Numbered from the stretch's first letter, positions 16,030 through 24,851 are shown. The stretch is DNA of 64,000 bases from Paludibacteraceae bacterium (GCA_017447875.1 JAFSMP010000042.1:1-64000); one strand, 5' to 3'. Translations and numbers: made by a program. The notes: generated by a model not told the origin, from the sequence alone.

Positions 16030-16030
16030 A
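16012..16030. repeat. attachment-site core at the ruvX end of the element
   Basis: Matches 10667-10685 with one mismatch. It covers the overlapping ruvX stop and original def start. Confidence 0.85.
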
Positions 16031-16439
16031 GTCTGCTATCCAAATAGTCTTCTAAAATGATACAAGCGGCTATTTTGTCAACTACCGCTTTGTCTTGTCG
16101 GTTTTTCTTCTTCATTCCCCCGTCAATCATCGCCCGATGCGCCAGAACCGACGTGAAGCGCTCGTCATACATAGTTATCGGTTTATCCGGAAAAGTCTTC
16201 TTGAATACGCCCATGAACGGCCGGATATAGTTCATGCTCTCCGAGTCTGTTCCGTTCATCTGCGTGGGATGACCGATGACCACCTCGTCCACGGGTTCGT
16301 GGGCGAAATAGTCGGTCAACCAGGTGATCAGTTGGTTGGTCTCGATCGTAAGTAACGGATTAGCCGTGATGCGGAGGACATCCGTTACGGCTAATCCGGT
16401 ACGTTTACGACCGTAGTCTATCGCAAGAATTCGACCCAT
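16026..16439 (-). CDS. ruvX: RuvX/YqgF pre-16S rRNA processing nuclease
   Basis: Predicted protein of 137 residues, the normal length. RNase H-like fold motifs: ILAIDYGRKRTGLAVTD with the first catalytic Asp, EVVIGHPTQMNGTDSE, MYDERFTSVLAHRAM, and DKIAACIILEDYLDSR with the last Asp. YqgF processes the 5' end of 16S rRNA; it was earlier called a Holliday-junction resolvase. Its ATG overlaps the upstream TPR stop (TAATG), and its TGA overlaps the displaced def start. The ancestral operon therefore ran straight from ruvX into def. Confidence 0.92.
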   Translation of the reverse strand: MGRILAIDYGRKRTGLAVTDVLRITANPLLTIETNQLITWLTDYFAHEPVDEVVIGHPTQMNGTDSESMNYIRPFMGVFKKTFPDKPITMYDERFTSVLAHRAMIDGGMKKKNRQDKAVVDKIAACIILEDYLDSRL

Positions 16440-17680
16440 TAGAGGTTCTCCAATTTCTCACGCATCTCGTTCTCTTTGGCTTCGTTGCCAAAGCGGTAGT
16501 ACAGGCCCTTGAGCGTCTGGATATAACTGCGCTCTTCCGGAGCCATCTCGTGTGCTTTCTCGAAGAACGGCAGGGATTTCTTGAATACCTCGTTCATCTC
16601 TTCGAGTGCTTTCTTGTACTCCTTGTTATCCTGAATCATCGCAGCAGCCTCGTTCAGTTTGACAGCCTGGTTGTAATACACACGGCCCTTACCTGCCATA
16701 GCATCTGCCATCGTCGGATCGAGCGCCAGTGCGGCATCGAAATCAGCCAGAGCGGTCTCGTAGTTTCCTTGGTTCTCATCGAGGTTACCCTTGATCAGGT
16801 GATACTGCGCTACGTTCGGTTCGCGCTCGATAGCCTGAGCGAGGTAGTCGATCGCCGTCTGCTCCTGACCGGAGAAGATATAATGGTTGATCAGGTTCTG
16901 TAGGAACCAGGGCTCTTGCGGGAAACGAACGACTGCTGCTTGCAGGGTCTCGACAGCCTTGACGGTGTCCTTGACGTTCATGTACTCCTGGAAGAGGAAC
17001 TGGTTGGTCGAGATACCCTCGTACTCACCGTCCTTGAGTTGCTCGAGCAGGATGATGGCCTCCGGGTGCATCTCTGACTGGATAGCGAAGATAGCAGCGT
17101 AGTACTTGTACTGGATGTAGGTGGTGTCACGCGGCATGTCTTTCTGCAGTTTGTCGTTCTGCATCATCGCCAGTTCAGGGATGTCCAGGTGCATCTTGAA
17201 GGCCTTGTACGCACCGGCAAAATCACGGCTCTCGTTGAGTGCTACACCGTATTTCACCAACTCCTGCTGTTTGTAGTACTCGAGCATCTTCTTGCTGACA
17301 TTACCACGCATCTTCGGGTCGGTCGGTACTTCCACACCTTTCTTGTTGAGCACCGGAACCTGTGCCAACTCATCTGCCTTCAGCCAGTACTCGTAGCTCT
17401 CTTCTACGGCGGCACCGGCTGCATGGACGTCAACAGCCTGACCCATCATCTGGTTGATGTTCTCACGCTCCAGTTGTTTGTAACCGATCATACCTGCCCA
17501 GTAGTAGGTCTCAGCGGTCGGTTCGGTCTCCAGTGCCTCTGCGATAGCCGCACGTGCAGCGCCGAAGTCCGGAGTCTCGGACATGATGTAACTCTTGGCT
17601 TTCTTCGTAGCCGGGTTTTTCTGTGCAAAGCAGACGGTGCTCATGAGCACCAGAGCTGCCAAAAAGATTGATTTCTTCAT
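16439..17680 (-). CDS. exported tetratricopeptide-repeat protein
   Basis: Predicted protein of 413 residues from MKKSIFLAALVLMSTVCFAQ (ATG 17680; the longer frame to 17752 overlaps gyrA and is rejected). A clear signal peptide ends at AQ. TPR motifs occupy most of the protein, for example INHYIFSGQEQTAIDYLAQA and NYETALADFDAALALDPTMA. It is probably a periplasmic scaffold for unknown partners. It starts 5 bases after the gyrA stop. A gyrA-TPR-ruvX-def order is usual in Bacteroidales. Confidence 0.85.
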   Translation of the reverse strand: MKKSIFLAALVLMSTVCFAQKNPATKKAKSYIMSETPDFGAARAAIAEALETEPTAETYYWAGMIGYKQLERENINQMMGQAVDVHAAGAAVEESYEYWLKADELAQVPVLNKKGVEVPTDPKMRGNVSKKMLEYYKQQELVKYGVALNESRDFAGAYKAFKMHLDIPELAMMQNDKLQKDMPRDTTYIQYKYYAAIFAIQSEMHPEAIILLEQLKDGEYEGISTNQFLFQEYMNVKDTVKAVETLQAAVVRFPQEPWFLQNLINHYIFSGQEQTAIDYLAQAIEREPNVAQYHLIKGNLDENQGNYETALADFDAALALDPTMADAMAGKGRVYYNQAVKLNEAAAMIQDNKEYKKALEEMNEVFKKSLPFFEKAHEMAPEERSYIQTLKGLYYRFGNEAKENEMREKLENL

Positions 17681-17684
17681 GATT

Positions 17685-20273
17685 TTATTCATTTGTTTCG
17701 TTATTGTTTTCATCATTTGCATCATTTTCACCATTAAGCGAAGCGTCACCATTCTCTTCCTCGTCCTTCGGTACGATACAACCGCTCATGAGGCTGTCGT
17801 TACGTTTCTGCAGGTCGATCAGTTTGACACCCTGCGCCGCACGGCCGGTCTGACGGATGGTCGATATATCCATGCGGATAGCGGTGCCGGACTTGGTGAT
17901 GAGCATCAGGTCGTCGCTGTCGGTAACGGCGTGAATACCAATCAGATGACCGGTCTTCTCGGTGATCTCGATCGTCTTAACACCCTTACCGCCACGGTTC
18001 GTGACACGATAGATCGGGTTACCTTCCTCGTCGTCCACCGGTGTACGTTTACCGAAACCGTTCTCCGAGATGACCAAGATGGTCTTGTCTGTACCCTTCT
18101 CTACACAAACCGTGCCAATCACGCGATCCTGTCCGTCTTCTTCGAGTGTGATCGCTTTCACACCGGTTGCCGAACGACCCATCGGACGTACGCCGCCTTC
18201 ATTGAAACGACAAACCTTACCGTTGTACGAAGCCACTAACATCTCGCTCTGGCCGTCGGTCAGTGTCACGCCGATCAATTCGTCGCCTTCACGCAGACCG
18301 AGTGCAATGATACCGTTGGCGCGAGGACGCGAATAAGCCTCCAGCGTGGTCTTCTTCATCAGACCGTTCTTGGTGACGAAGATCAGGTAGTGATTCTCCA
18401 CGTACTCCGGATCATTCAGGCCCTTCACGTTGATGCACGTACGAACCTTATCGCCCTTCTGCAGGTTGATCATATTCTGGATCGCACGGCCCTTCGACTG
18501 CTTGTTGCCTTCCGGCAGCTCATAAACCTTGAGCCAGTAGAGACGGCCCATCTCCGTGAAGAACATCATCATCGAGTGCATCGATGCCTGGTGAACATAC
18601 TCGATGAAGTCCTGATCACGCGCCGAACCGGCTTTCGAGCCTACGCCACCGCGTGTCTGCTGACGGAAATCAGCCAGCGGAGTACGTTTGATATAACCCA
18701 GATGCGAGATGGTGATCACCATATCATCATCCGCATACATATCCTCCGGATTGAACTCCGTAGCCATCTTCACAATCTTCGTACGGCGCTCATCGCCGTA
18801 TTTCTCTTTTACTTCAATCAGTTCGTTCTCAATCAGTTCATAACGCATCTCCTCGTTGTTGAGCAACTCATTCAAGTGCGCAATCAACTTCTCTATCTCC
18901 GCATACTCGTTCTTCAACTCATCGATACGCAAGCCGGTGAGAGCCGACAGACGCATATCGACGATGGCCTTCGATTGCAGGTTATCGAGGTTGAAACGTG
19001 CCTCGAGGTTAGCCTGTGCATCGGCCGGCGTACGGCTGGCACGGATGATTCGAACCACCTCGTCGATGTTATCCACGGCGATGATCAATCCTTCCAAGAT
19101 ATGAGCACGTTCCTCGGCTTTCTTGAGCTCGTATTTTGTTCTGCGGATGACAATATCCATGCGGTGCTCGATAAAGTTACCGATGAGCTGCTTGAGGTTC
19201 AAGAGCATCGGACGGCCTTTCACGAGTGCGATGTTATTGACGGCAAAACTCGACTGCAGGGCGGTGAACTTATACAGTTTGTTGAGCACCACCTGTGCGT
19301 TGGCGTCACGCTTCACCTCTACCACGATACGGATATCGCGCTTGGAATAGTCGTTGATGTCGGCGATGCCTTCGATCTTCTTGTCGGCTACGAGGTCTGC
19401 GATGTTCTGCACCAGGTCTTTCTTCACCACGCCGTACGGCAGTTCAGTGATCACGATATGCTCACGGCCGTTGTCGTCGGTCTCGATATCCGCATTCGAA
19501 CGGATGATGATTCGTCCGCGACCGGTCTCGTACGCGTCCTTGACACCCTGATAACCGTAGATCGTACCGCCGGTCGGGAAATCCGGAGCCTTGATATGCT
19601 CCATCAACTCCTCCACCGTGATGTCCTCTATCGTCGCGTCATGCATACGCGCTACGATATTCTTGATATACGCGCAGGAGCCGTCGATGACCTCGGAGAG
19701 GTTATGCGTCGGCATGTTCGTTGCCATACCTACGGCAATACCGCTGGCTCCGTTCACCAACAGGTTCGGGAAACGGCAAGGCAACACTGTCGGCTCTTTG
19801 AGCGAGTCGTCGAAGTTATTCTGCATGTCAACGGTATCCTTCTCGATATCGCGCAGCATCTCCTCGGCAAGTTTAGACAGACGTGCCTCCGTATAACGCA
19901 TAGCGGCTGCACCGTCGCCGTCCACCGAACCGAAGTTACCTTGTCCGTCTACCAGGCAATAACGCATAGCCCACGGTTGCGCCATACGCACGAGCGTGCC
20001 GTAGATTGAACTGTCACCGTGCGGGTGATATTTACCCATTACCTCACCGACGATACGTGCAGATTTCTTGGTCGGTTTGTCGCTCGTGTTACCGAGCTCA
20101 TTCATTCCGAACAGCACACGTCTGTGTACCGGTTTGAAACCGTCGCGCACATCCGGCAGCGCACGCGACACTATCACACTCATCGAGTAGTCGATATACG
20201 AGGACTTCATTTCCTCATCAATCTTCACCGGAATGATGTGATCATTCTTAATAATCTCGTTGTTTTCTTCCAT
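17685..20273 (-). CDS. gyrA: DNA gyrase subunit A
   Basis: Predicted protein of 862 residues. Breakage-reunion subunit of the type II topoisomerase that introduces negative supercoils. The active-site Tyr lies in AAAMRYTEARL. The quinolone-determining stretch KYHPHGDSSIYGTLVRMAQP keeps the usual Ser, while the position of E. coli Asp87 is Gly. The C-terminal beta-pinwheel has the GyrA-box-like region QTRGGVGSKAG, then an acidic Asn/Glu-rich tail (ENGDASLNGENDAND). It is driven by the promoter at 20338-20369, with a heptamer array in its leader. Confidence 0.97.
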   Translation of the reverse strand: MEENNEIIKNDHIIPVKIDEEMKSSYIDYSMSVIVSRALPDVRDGFKPVHRRVLFGMNELGNTSDKPTKKSARIVGEVMGKYHPHGDSSIYGTLVRMAQPWAMRYCLVDGQGNFGSVDGDGAAAMRYTEARLSKLAEEMLRDIEKDTVDMQNNFDDSLKEPTVLPCRFPNLLVNGASGIAVGMATNMPTHNLSEVIDGSCAYIKNIVARMHDATIEDITVEELMEHIKAPDFPTGGTIYGYQGVKDAYETGRGRIIIRSNADIETDDNGREHIVITELPYGVVKKDLVQNIADLVADKKIEGIADINDYSKRDIRIVVEVKRDANAQVVLNKLYKFTALQSSFAVNNIALVKGRPMLLNLKQLIGNFIEHRMDIVIRRTKYELKKAEERAHILEGLIIAVDNIDEVVRIIRASRTPADAQANLEARFNLDNLQSKAIVDMRLSALTGLRIDELKNEYAEIEKLIAHLNELLNNEEMRYELIENELIEVKEKYGDERRTKIVKMATEFNPEDMYADDDMVITISHLGYIKRTPLADFRQQTRGGVGSKAGSARDQDFIEYVHQASMHSMMMFFTEMGRLYWLKVYELPEGNKQSKGRAIQNMINLQKGDKVRTCINVKGLNDPEYVENHYLIFVTKNGLMKKTTLEAYSRPRANGIIALGLREGDELIGVTLTDGQSEMLVASYNGKVCRFNEGGVRPMGRSATGVKAITLEEDGQDRVIGTVCVEKGTDKTILVISENGFGKRTPVDDEEGNPIYRVTNRGGKGVKTIEITEKTGHLIGIHAVTDSDDLMLITKSGTAIRMDISTIRQTGRAAQGVKLIDLQKRNDSLMSGCIVPKDEEENGDASLNGENDANDENNNETNE

Positions 20274-20291
20274 TGGTTATAATTGTTTAGT

Positions 20292-20319
20292 AATCAGTTA
20301 TCAGTAATCAGTAATCAGC
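20292..20319. repeat. heptamer array (AATCAGT type) in the gyrA leader
   Basis: Units AATCAGT, TATCAGT, AATCAGT, AATCAGC between the promoter and the gyrA start. Confidence 0.85.
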
Positions 20320-20337
20320 TTTGCGCCAAATCGGCTG

Positions 20338-20369
20338 CAAAGTTACAAAAAATTTTTCATATACGCAAG
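20338..20369 (-). promoter_or_regulatory. promoter of the gyrA operon
   Basis: Minus strand: -33 CTTGCG (20364-20369), extension TATATG, 20 bp, -7 TAACTTTG (20338-20345). Upstream bases are nearly the same as at the 38720 promoter. The gap 20370-20520 holds no gene or clear motif. Confidence 0.8.
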
Positions 20370-20538
20370 CGCGCGCGTACTTTTTTTACTATTTTATGCA
20401 TTTTTAGCCCTTTTTAGCCATTTTAAGCCACTCTACTCTCCTTTTCGACACCCCCTCGGTAGCGATCACACATCATCTTAGAATTAAAATTCATTTCTCG
20501 TGCTTTTAAGTTTTTTATGCAAGAAAAAACAAAAAAAA

Positions 20539-20570
20539 CTTGCGTATGTCAAAAAAAAACAGTACCTTTG
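20539..20570 (+). promoter_or_regulatory. promoter of the DUF4465/BtuF-like operon
   Basis: Plus strand: CTTGCG with TATGTC extension (from 20539), -7 TACCTTTG (20563-20570). The 40-base leader is too short for a cobalamin riboswitch. Confidence 0.75.
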
Positions 20571-20611
20571 CAGGCGCAAAGGTTTTAACAATAAAATAAA
20601 TGGTCAAGCAA

Positions 20612-21304
20612 ATGAAAAAGACAATTCTGATGTTGGCTGCAGTGGCAGCGGTTTTTGCTGCATGCGGCAAGAAAGAGAAAGCGGATGAGAACTTCGTCGC
20701 TACCTTCGAAGAGGCAGCGATCAGTCCGGCTGAGTTGGACAGCGAGTACAAGTTGGACACCACCGGTACGTTCCAAAGCGGTAACTTCATCTTCAAACAG
20801 ACGGCTATGCCTTCCCAGAGTTATTATTCCTGCAACGTGGTATCGAACCACGAGGATACGACGTTTGCGGATTGGAATGATGCGTGGAAATCGGCTGTAG
20901 GCGGTGCATACGAAGGCAAGAACTACGTAGTATGGAACATGGACTACTACGGAGCCGATACGATCAAGTTGGTGAAAGCAGCCAAAGTACCGGGATTGTA
21001 TGTGACCAACTGCATCTATGCGTACAACACGATGAAATACGGCGACTGGTCAGGCGAGCCGTTCTCTACGGGCGATAAGTTCCTGCTCACCATCACCGGT
21101 GTGCTGGATGGCAAAGAGACGAGTAAGGTTGAGTTCTATCTGGCTGTAGCCGATAAGATCTTGGACGAATGGGAGTATGTGGACCTGAGCACGCTCAATG
21201 AGGTGGACGGTCTGGTGTTCTCGCTCAGCGGTAGCCGCAACGGTGACTACGGACTACTTACTCCGGCTTATTTCGCATTCGATAACCTGGGCGCTAAGAA
21301 ATAA
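20612..21304 (+). CDS. DUF4465 family lipoprotein
   Basis: Predicted protein of 230 residues from MKKTILMLAAVAAVFAACG (ATG 20612 preferred; another at 20600). Lipoprotein signal with lipobox Cys at VFAAC. DUF4465 hallmarks are VGGAYEGKNYVVWN, GLYVTNCIYAYNTMKYGDW and FSLSGSRNGDYGLLTPAYFAFDNLG. DUF4465 members are often encoded in Bacteroidota cobalamin-uptake loci and some bind corrinoids (my recollection is BtuH; not verified). A paralogue lies at 26221 behind the cobalamin riboswitch. It is probably a surface or periplasmic cofactor-binding protein cotranscribed with the BtuF-like gene. Confidence 0.8.
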   Translation: MKKTILMLAAVAAVFAACGKKEKADENFVATFEEAAISPAELDSEYKLDTTGTFQSGNFIFKQTAMPSQSYYSCNVVSNHEDTTFADWNDAWKSAVGGAYEGKNYVVWNMDYYGADTIKLVKAAKVPGLYVTNCIYAYNTMKYGDWSGEPFSTGDKFLLTITGVLDGKETSKVEFYLAVADKILDEWEYVDLSTLNEVDGLVFSLSGSRNGDYGLLTPAYFAFDNLGAKK

Positions 21305-21312
21305 GACCAACA

Positions 21313-22344
21313 GTGAACAGACTGCTCATCGTCGGAATAACCGTACTCTGCTTTGTAGGTTGCGCCAAACAGCCTACGGAGCAGGGTACGATTCCTTTAG
21401 GTAACCGCTACGCGACGGGTTTTCAGATCACGGAGACTGACAGCGGCACGGTCGTGGAGGTTTTTCAGCCGTACCAGCGTGTATGCGTGCGGCAACCGAT
21501 GCGTCGTATCGGTACGATGAGCACGGTGCAGGTGGGTTTTCTCGATGCGATAGAGGCGCTGGACTGTCTGGTAGCCGTATGCAATCCGGAGTTGATCTAC
21601 ACGCCGGTCAAAGGCGACGAGATCGACTTAGGGGACAGCATGAAACCTTCTGCGGAACGGACTCTGCAAGCCGGACTGGATGCGCTGCTGGCGGTGAACT
21701 ACGGTCAGTACGACAACCTGGAGGCGACGCGGTTGGAGAAACTGGGTGTCTTCACGATCTATATCAATGAATGGCAGGAAGGCAGTCCGCTGGCCCGTGC
21801 CGAATGGATCCGCGTGCTCGGTGCACTAACCGGCAAGTTACCGCAGGCCGACAGCGTGTTCCGGGCGGTAGAGCGCCAATATAATAGTTTTCAGCAATCA
21901 GTGATCAGTAGTCGGTCCGCGAAGCGGTCTATCATGTCCGGCAATAATTTTAGAGGCACGTGGTATGTCCCGAGCGGAAAGAACTACCTGGCGTACCTGT
22001 TTAAGGACGCAGGTGCGGACTATCCGTTCTACGACGATGCACGCGAGACCTCTATCCCGCTGACGATCGAAGAGACGCTCCGTTATTTCCACGAGGCGGA
22101 TGTATGGGTCGGAGCCGGCGGTAACAGTCTGGCGGAACTGGCGGAGATAGACGAGAAACACACGTGGTTCAAGGCCTATCAGGACGGCCGCGTCTATAAC
22201 TGGCGCAAGCAGACCAAGCCGAGCGGAGCGAATAACTTCTGGGAACGCGGCGTGGTGCACCCCGAAGAAATGCTCGAGGACATTATTCATATACTGAATA
22301 ATGCCCCCGACAGTGTACTACATTTCGCGACTCACTTGCAGTAA
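21313..22344 (+). CDS. BtuF-like ABC-type substrate-binding lipoprotein
   Basis: Predicted protein of 343 residues with a GTG start (21313), 8 bases after the DUF4465 stop. Lipobox at TVLCFVGC. The fold of helical-backbone periplasmic binding proteins for Fe-siderophore or cobalamin is indicated by RIGTMSTVQVGFLDAIEAL, DLGDSMKPSAERTLQAGLDA and DVWVGAGGNSLAEL. It delivers its ligand to an inner-membrane ABC transporter, but no permease or ATPase genes are nearby. Cobalamin is inferred from the DUF4465 partner. A degenerate heptamer array lies in frame (QQSVISSRSAKRS). The operon ends at the 22457 terminator. Confidence 0.75.
   Translation: MNRLLIVGITVLCFVGCAKQPTEQGTIPLGNRYATGFQITETDSGTVVEVFQPYQRVCVRQPMRRIGTMSTVQVGFLDAIEALDCLVAVCNPELIYTPVKGDEIDLGDSMKPSAERTLQAGLDALLAVNYGQYDNLEATRLEKLGVFTIYINEWQEGSPLARAEWIRVLGALTGKLPQADSVFRAVERQYNSFQQSVISSRSAKRSIMSGNNFRGTWYVPSGKNYLAYLFKDAGADYPFYDDARETSIPLTIEETLRYFHEADVWVGAGGNSLAELAEIDEKHTWFKAYQDGRVYNWRKQTKPSGANNFWERGVVHPEEMLEDIIHILNNAPDSVLHFATHLQ
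21890..21917 (+). repeat. degenerate heptamer array (TCAGT type) inside the BtuF-like gene
   Basis: Units TTCAGCA, ATCAGTG, ATCAGTA, GTCGGTC, in frame in an apparent loop. Confidence 0.65.
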
Positions 22345-22456
22345 GCATGCGCGACATAAGCAGTCCTTATAATTAGCGCGTAGATACGCTCGCGCCTGAG
22401 CCGATAATTCTATTCCTGCACATTGGCAGATAGCAGGATCGTCGTGCAAACAAAGA

Positions 22457-22488
22457 AACTCTGTCCCACAACGAGGACAGAGTTTTTT
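22457..22488 (+). terminator. intrinsic terminator between the BtuF-like and amylase genes
   Basis: Stem AACTCTGTCC/GGACAGAGTT (22457-22466 with 22475-22484), 8-base loop, six T (22483-22488). It is shared by converging genes and overlaps the amylase stop. Confidence 0.85.
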
Positions 22489-24344
22489 CATTTGGTTAAC
22501 TTGACGATGAGTGTTCCGAGTGCCGGTACCTCGATATCCGTGCGGTTGAGATCGATGGTCTCACCGGTGATCGGACTGAAGCCTACGGAATTGTATTGAC
22601 CGAGGATCTCCGCATAGGTCTCGGTAGGGATACGACGTGCCTCTTCCGCTGCGTTGACGAAGACGAAGACGGCTTCCTTATCGTTATAGCGGAAATAAGA
22701 ATAGGTGTTATTCCGCGCGAGGAAATGCATGGTCTTACCGAAATGCAGCACGGGTTCATCCTTACGCCACTGGAAGAGCTTGCTCTGGAAATCGTACATC
22801 TCTTGCATGTCTGCCGTCACCTGGTCTCCTTGCGGCAGCGGAGCACGCAGATAAGAGTGGTTATTGGGATCCTCGAGATTCGCGGATGTCATCGCGTACT
22901 CATCGCCGTAGAGCACCTGCGGTATACCACGCATGGTTGCCAGGAGCACGTAGCCCAACTTAACGCGACGCGGATCCTTATCCTTGACGACATCGGTGAT
23001 ACGCGCCATATCGTGGTTACCAAGGAAGGTGAGCAGTTTATTCACGTCGGCATACATATAATCCATCGTCATCGCGTCGTACACACGGGTCAGACCGTTA
23101 CCCCACCCGCTTCCGTCATTCTCGAGCGCCTGACGGATCGCCTCCTCTACAGGGAAGTCCATGACGGTAGGCAGGTACGAGTCAAAACCGTCAAAGTTCT
23201 TAACACCGCTCTGCCAGTAAGCCACCGCCGGAGCCGGACGTGTCCAGCACTCGCCAACGATATTGATATTCGGATATTCTTCGCGAATAGCCTTGAGCCA
23301 CAGGCTGCCCGGTATCTTCTCGATATACGGATAGGTGTCCACACGCAGACCGTCGAGGTTCGCATACTCGATCCACCAGATCGCCCATTGCTGGAAATAC
23401 TTCAGCAGATCGGGGTTCTCGAGGTTCATATCCGGCATCGGCGTATCGAACCAACCGCGGTTGGAGAGCTTGCGGTCGTACTGGGACGCATTGATATCGT
23501 AATTGGCGGTGAAGACATTATTGGTGTTGGTGAACTGCGGGAACTGGTTGATCCAGTTCTGGTACGGCAGGTCTTTCATCCACCAGTGCGCAGCGCCGCA
23601 GTGGTTAGGTACCATATCCATGAGGATCTTCAGACCCTTGGCATGCGCCTCACGTACCATCTGGGCATACAGTTCGTTACTACCGTAACGCGGGTCGATA
23701 TGATAATAGTCGGAGCAAGCGTAACCATGATAGGACCAAGCGGCTTCGTCGTCACCTAACATCGGCGTCGGCCAAATAGCGGTGCAACCGAGTTTGGCGA
23801 TATGGTCAAAGGAGTTGATGATTCCTTGGATATCCCCACCCCAACGGCCGTTGACGTTGCTCTTGTCGGCTTTCTCCTGCGTGTCCTTGGTGCTGTTGTT
23901 CGTAGTATCGCCGTCCACGAAACGGTCACTCATGATGAGGTAGATCACGTCCGAAGCATCAAAACTCTTACGCTCGCGGCTACCGGCTCTGCGCTCTGCG
24001 ATGGTGTAGTCATAGGTAGCTTTCTTCTTGCCCTTCTGGAGCGTGATACGATAGACACCGGGTTGGTTCACCGCCATGTCCACAAACAGGTAGTTCGGAC
24101 TCTCGGCATTATGCTGCGCCGTAGGAATCAATCCTTGGCATGCACCACGCATGACCTTACCGTTCGACACCTGCTGTACGCTCACCTGCGCATCCTGCAA
24201 GTCCTCTCCATGGAAAAGGAGGGTAAGCGGTGTGCTCATGTTCGTCCACCAGCATAAGGGTTCTACTTGTTGAATCTTGGGAGCAGCCAGCATCATCTGA
24301 CTCATCAGCATGATGGCTGCAAAAAGAAGACTGTGTTTTTTCAT
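22488..24344 (-). CDS. SusA-like neopullulanase/cyclomaltodextrinase (GH13)
   Basis: Predicted protein of 618 residues with signal peptide MKKHSLLFAAIMLMSQMMLAA, so periplasmic. The N-terminal domain is of the cyclomaltodextrinase type (residues about 22-120), then comes the GH13 barrel. Conserved regions: MDMVPNHCG, GLRVDTYPYI with the nucleophile Asp, NIVGECWTRP with the acid Glu, and FLGNHDMAR with the third Asp; then a C-terminal beta domain. It hydrolyses alpha-1,4 (and some 1,6) maltooligosaccharides in a starch-utilisation role like SusA. No Sus genes lie beside it. No clear promoter is seen; a 20-bp palindrome (24354-24373) lies just upstream. Confidence 0.92.
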   Translation of the reverse strand: MKKHSLLFAAIMLMSQMMLAAPKIQQVEPLCWWTNMSTPLTLLFHGEDLQDAQVSVQQVSNGKVMRGACQGLIPTAQHNAESPNYLFVDMAVNQPGVYRITLQKGKKKATYDYTIAERRAGSRERKSFDASDVIYLIMSDRFVDGDTTNNSTKDTQEKADKSNVNGRWGGDIQGIINSFDHIAKLGCTAIWPTPMLGDDEAAWSYHGYACSDYYHIDPRYGSNELYAQMVREAHAKGLKILMDMVPNHCGAAHWWMKDLPYQNWINQFPQFTNTNNVFTANYDINASQYDRKLSNRGWFDTPMPDMNLENPDLLKYFQQWAIWWIEYANLDGLRVDTYPYIEKIPGSLWLKAIREEYPNINIVGECWTRPAPAVAYWQSGVKNFDGFDSYLPTVMDFPVEEAIRQALENDGSGWGNGLTRVYDAMTMDYMYADVNKLLTFLGNHDMARITDVVKDKDPRRVKLGYVLLATMRGIPQVLYGDEYAMTSANLEDPNNHSYLRAPLPQGDQVTADMQEMYDFQSKLFQWRKDEPVLHFGKTMHFLARNNTYSYFRYNDKEAVFVFVNAAEEARRIPTETYAEILGQYNSVGFSPITGETIDLNRTDIEVPALGTLIVKLTK

Positions 24345-24408
24345 TGTGTATCTAATTTTTATATATAAAAATTCACCTATACAGGTCCCCGAAGGGAAAG
24401 AGCAAGCC

Positions 24409-24662
24409 TATAAGCCGGGTTCTGTACCCCGAAGGGCGTCTATCATTAATCTGACGCTTCCTACCCTCCGACTTGCGCGAGCAACGCTCAGACATCGGTA
24501 TACTTGGAATTGCAGCCTATAGTATGCTCGTTTCACCCGCCCGAAGGCGACTCGTCTCTGTAGCAGGGACCAGACATCACTGCCTGACGGCCGTTAACCG
24601 CTATAGTGCTCTGTGCTGCCCGGACTTTCCTCACCTTTGCAGGCGCGATAGACCGGCTTACT
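24409..24662 (-). ncRNA. rnpB: RNase P RNA (compact)
   Basis: Catalytic RNA that removes tRNA 5' leaders. Minus strand begins GUAAGCCGGU and ends ACCCGGCUUAU, which pair to form P1. The universal core sequences are present: GAGGAAAGUCCGGGC near the 5' end and ACAGAACCCGGCUUA at the 3' end, plus GGGUGAAA in the middle. At about 254 nt it is clearly shorter than the 330-400 nt usual in Bacteria, so several peripheral helices must be missing. It begins about 5 bases after the 3' end of tRNA-Gly on the same strand. A short CCC-UUCG-GGG hairpin follows its 3' end. Confidence 0.9.
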
Positions 24663-24667
24663 CATTG

Positions 24668-24738
24668 AGCGGTGTACGGGAATCGAACCCGCCTCCTCGG
24701 CTTGGGAAGCCGATGCACTACCGATGTGCTAACACCGC
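24668..24738 (-). tRNA. tRNA-Gly (anticodon CCC)
   Basis: 71-nt cloverleaf: acceptor GCGGTGT/ACACCGC, D arm GCAC/GTGC, anticodon stem TCGGC/GCCGA with loop TTCCCAA (anticodon CCC, reads GGG), T arm with TTCGATT, discriminator U as usual for tRNA-Gly. CCA is not encoded. It is immediately followed by rnpB. The gap upstream (24739-24851) shows no promoter of the usual type, so it may be cotranscribed with the 24852 gene. Confidence 0.95.
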
Positions 24739-24851
24739 GCGCTTACATTAGAACTCGCGTGATTCGCGACCCCGTCGCTCAGTTACGCTACGTTCTATGC
24801 TACGCTTTTCGGTCGGAATATCGCTTAGCTAGCATTCCTCCCGAGATTATA

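Noticed and set aside
18390-20009. Long plus-strand open frame (539 codons) opposite gyrA
   Set aside because: It is an antisense shadow of a fully recognised gene, with no family match, no promoter and composition dictated by gyrA codons. The same applies to 22596-23759, 39154-40356, 43981-44937 and 51573-52442.
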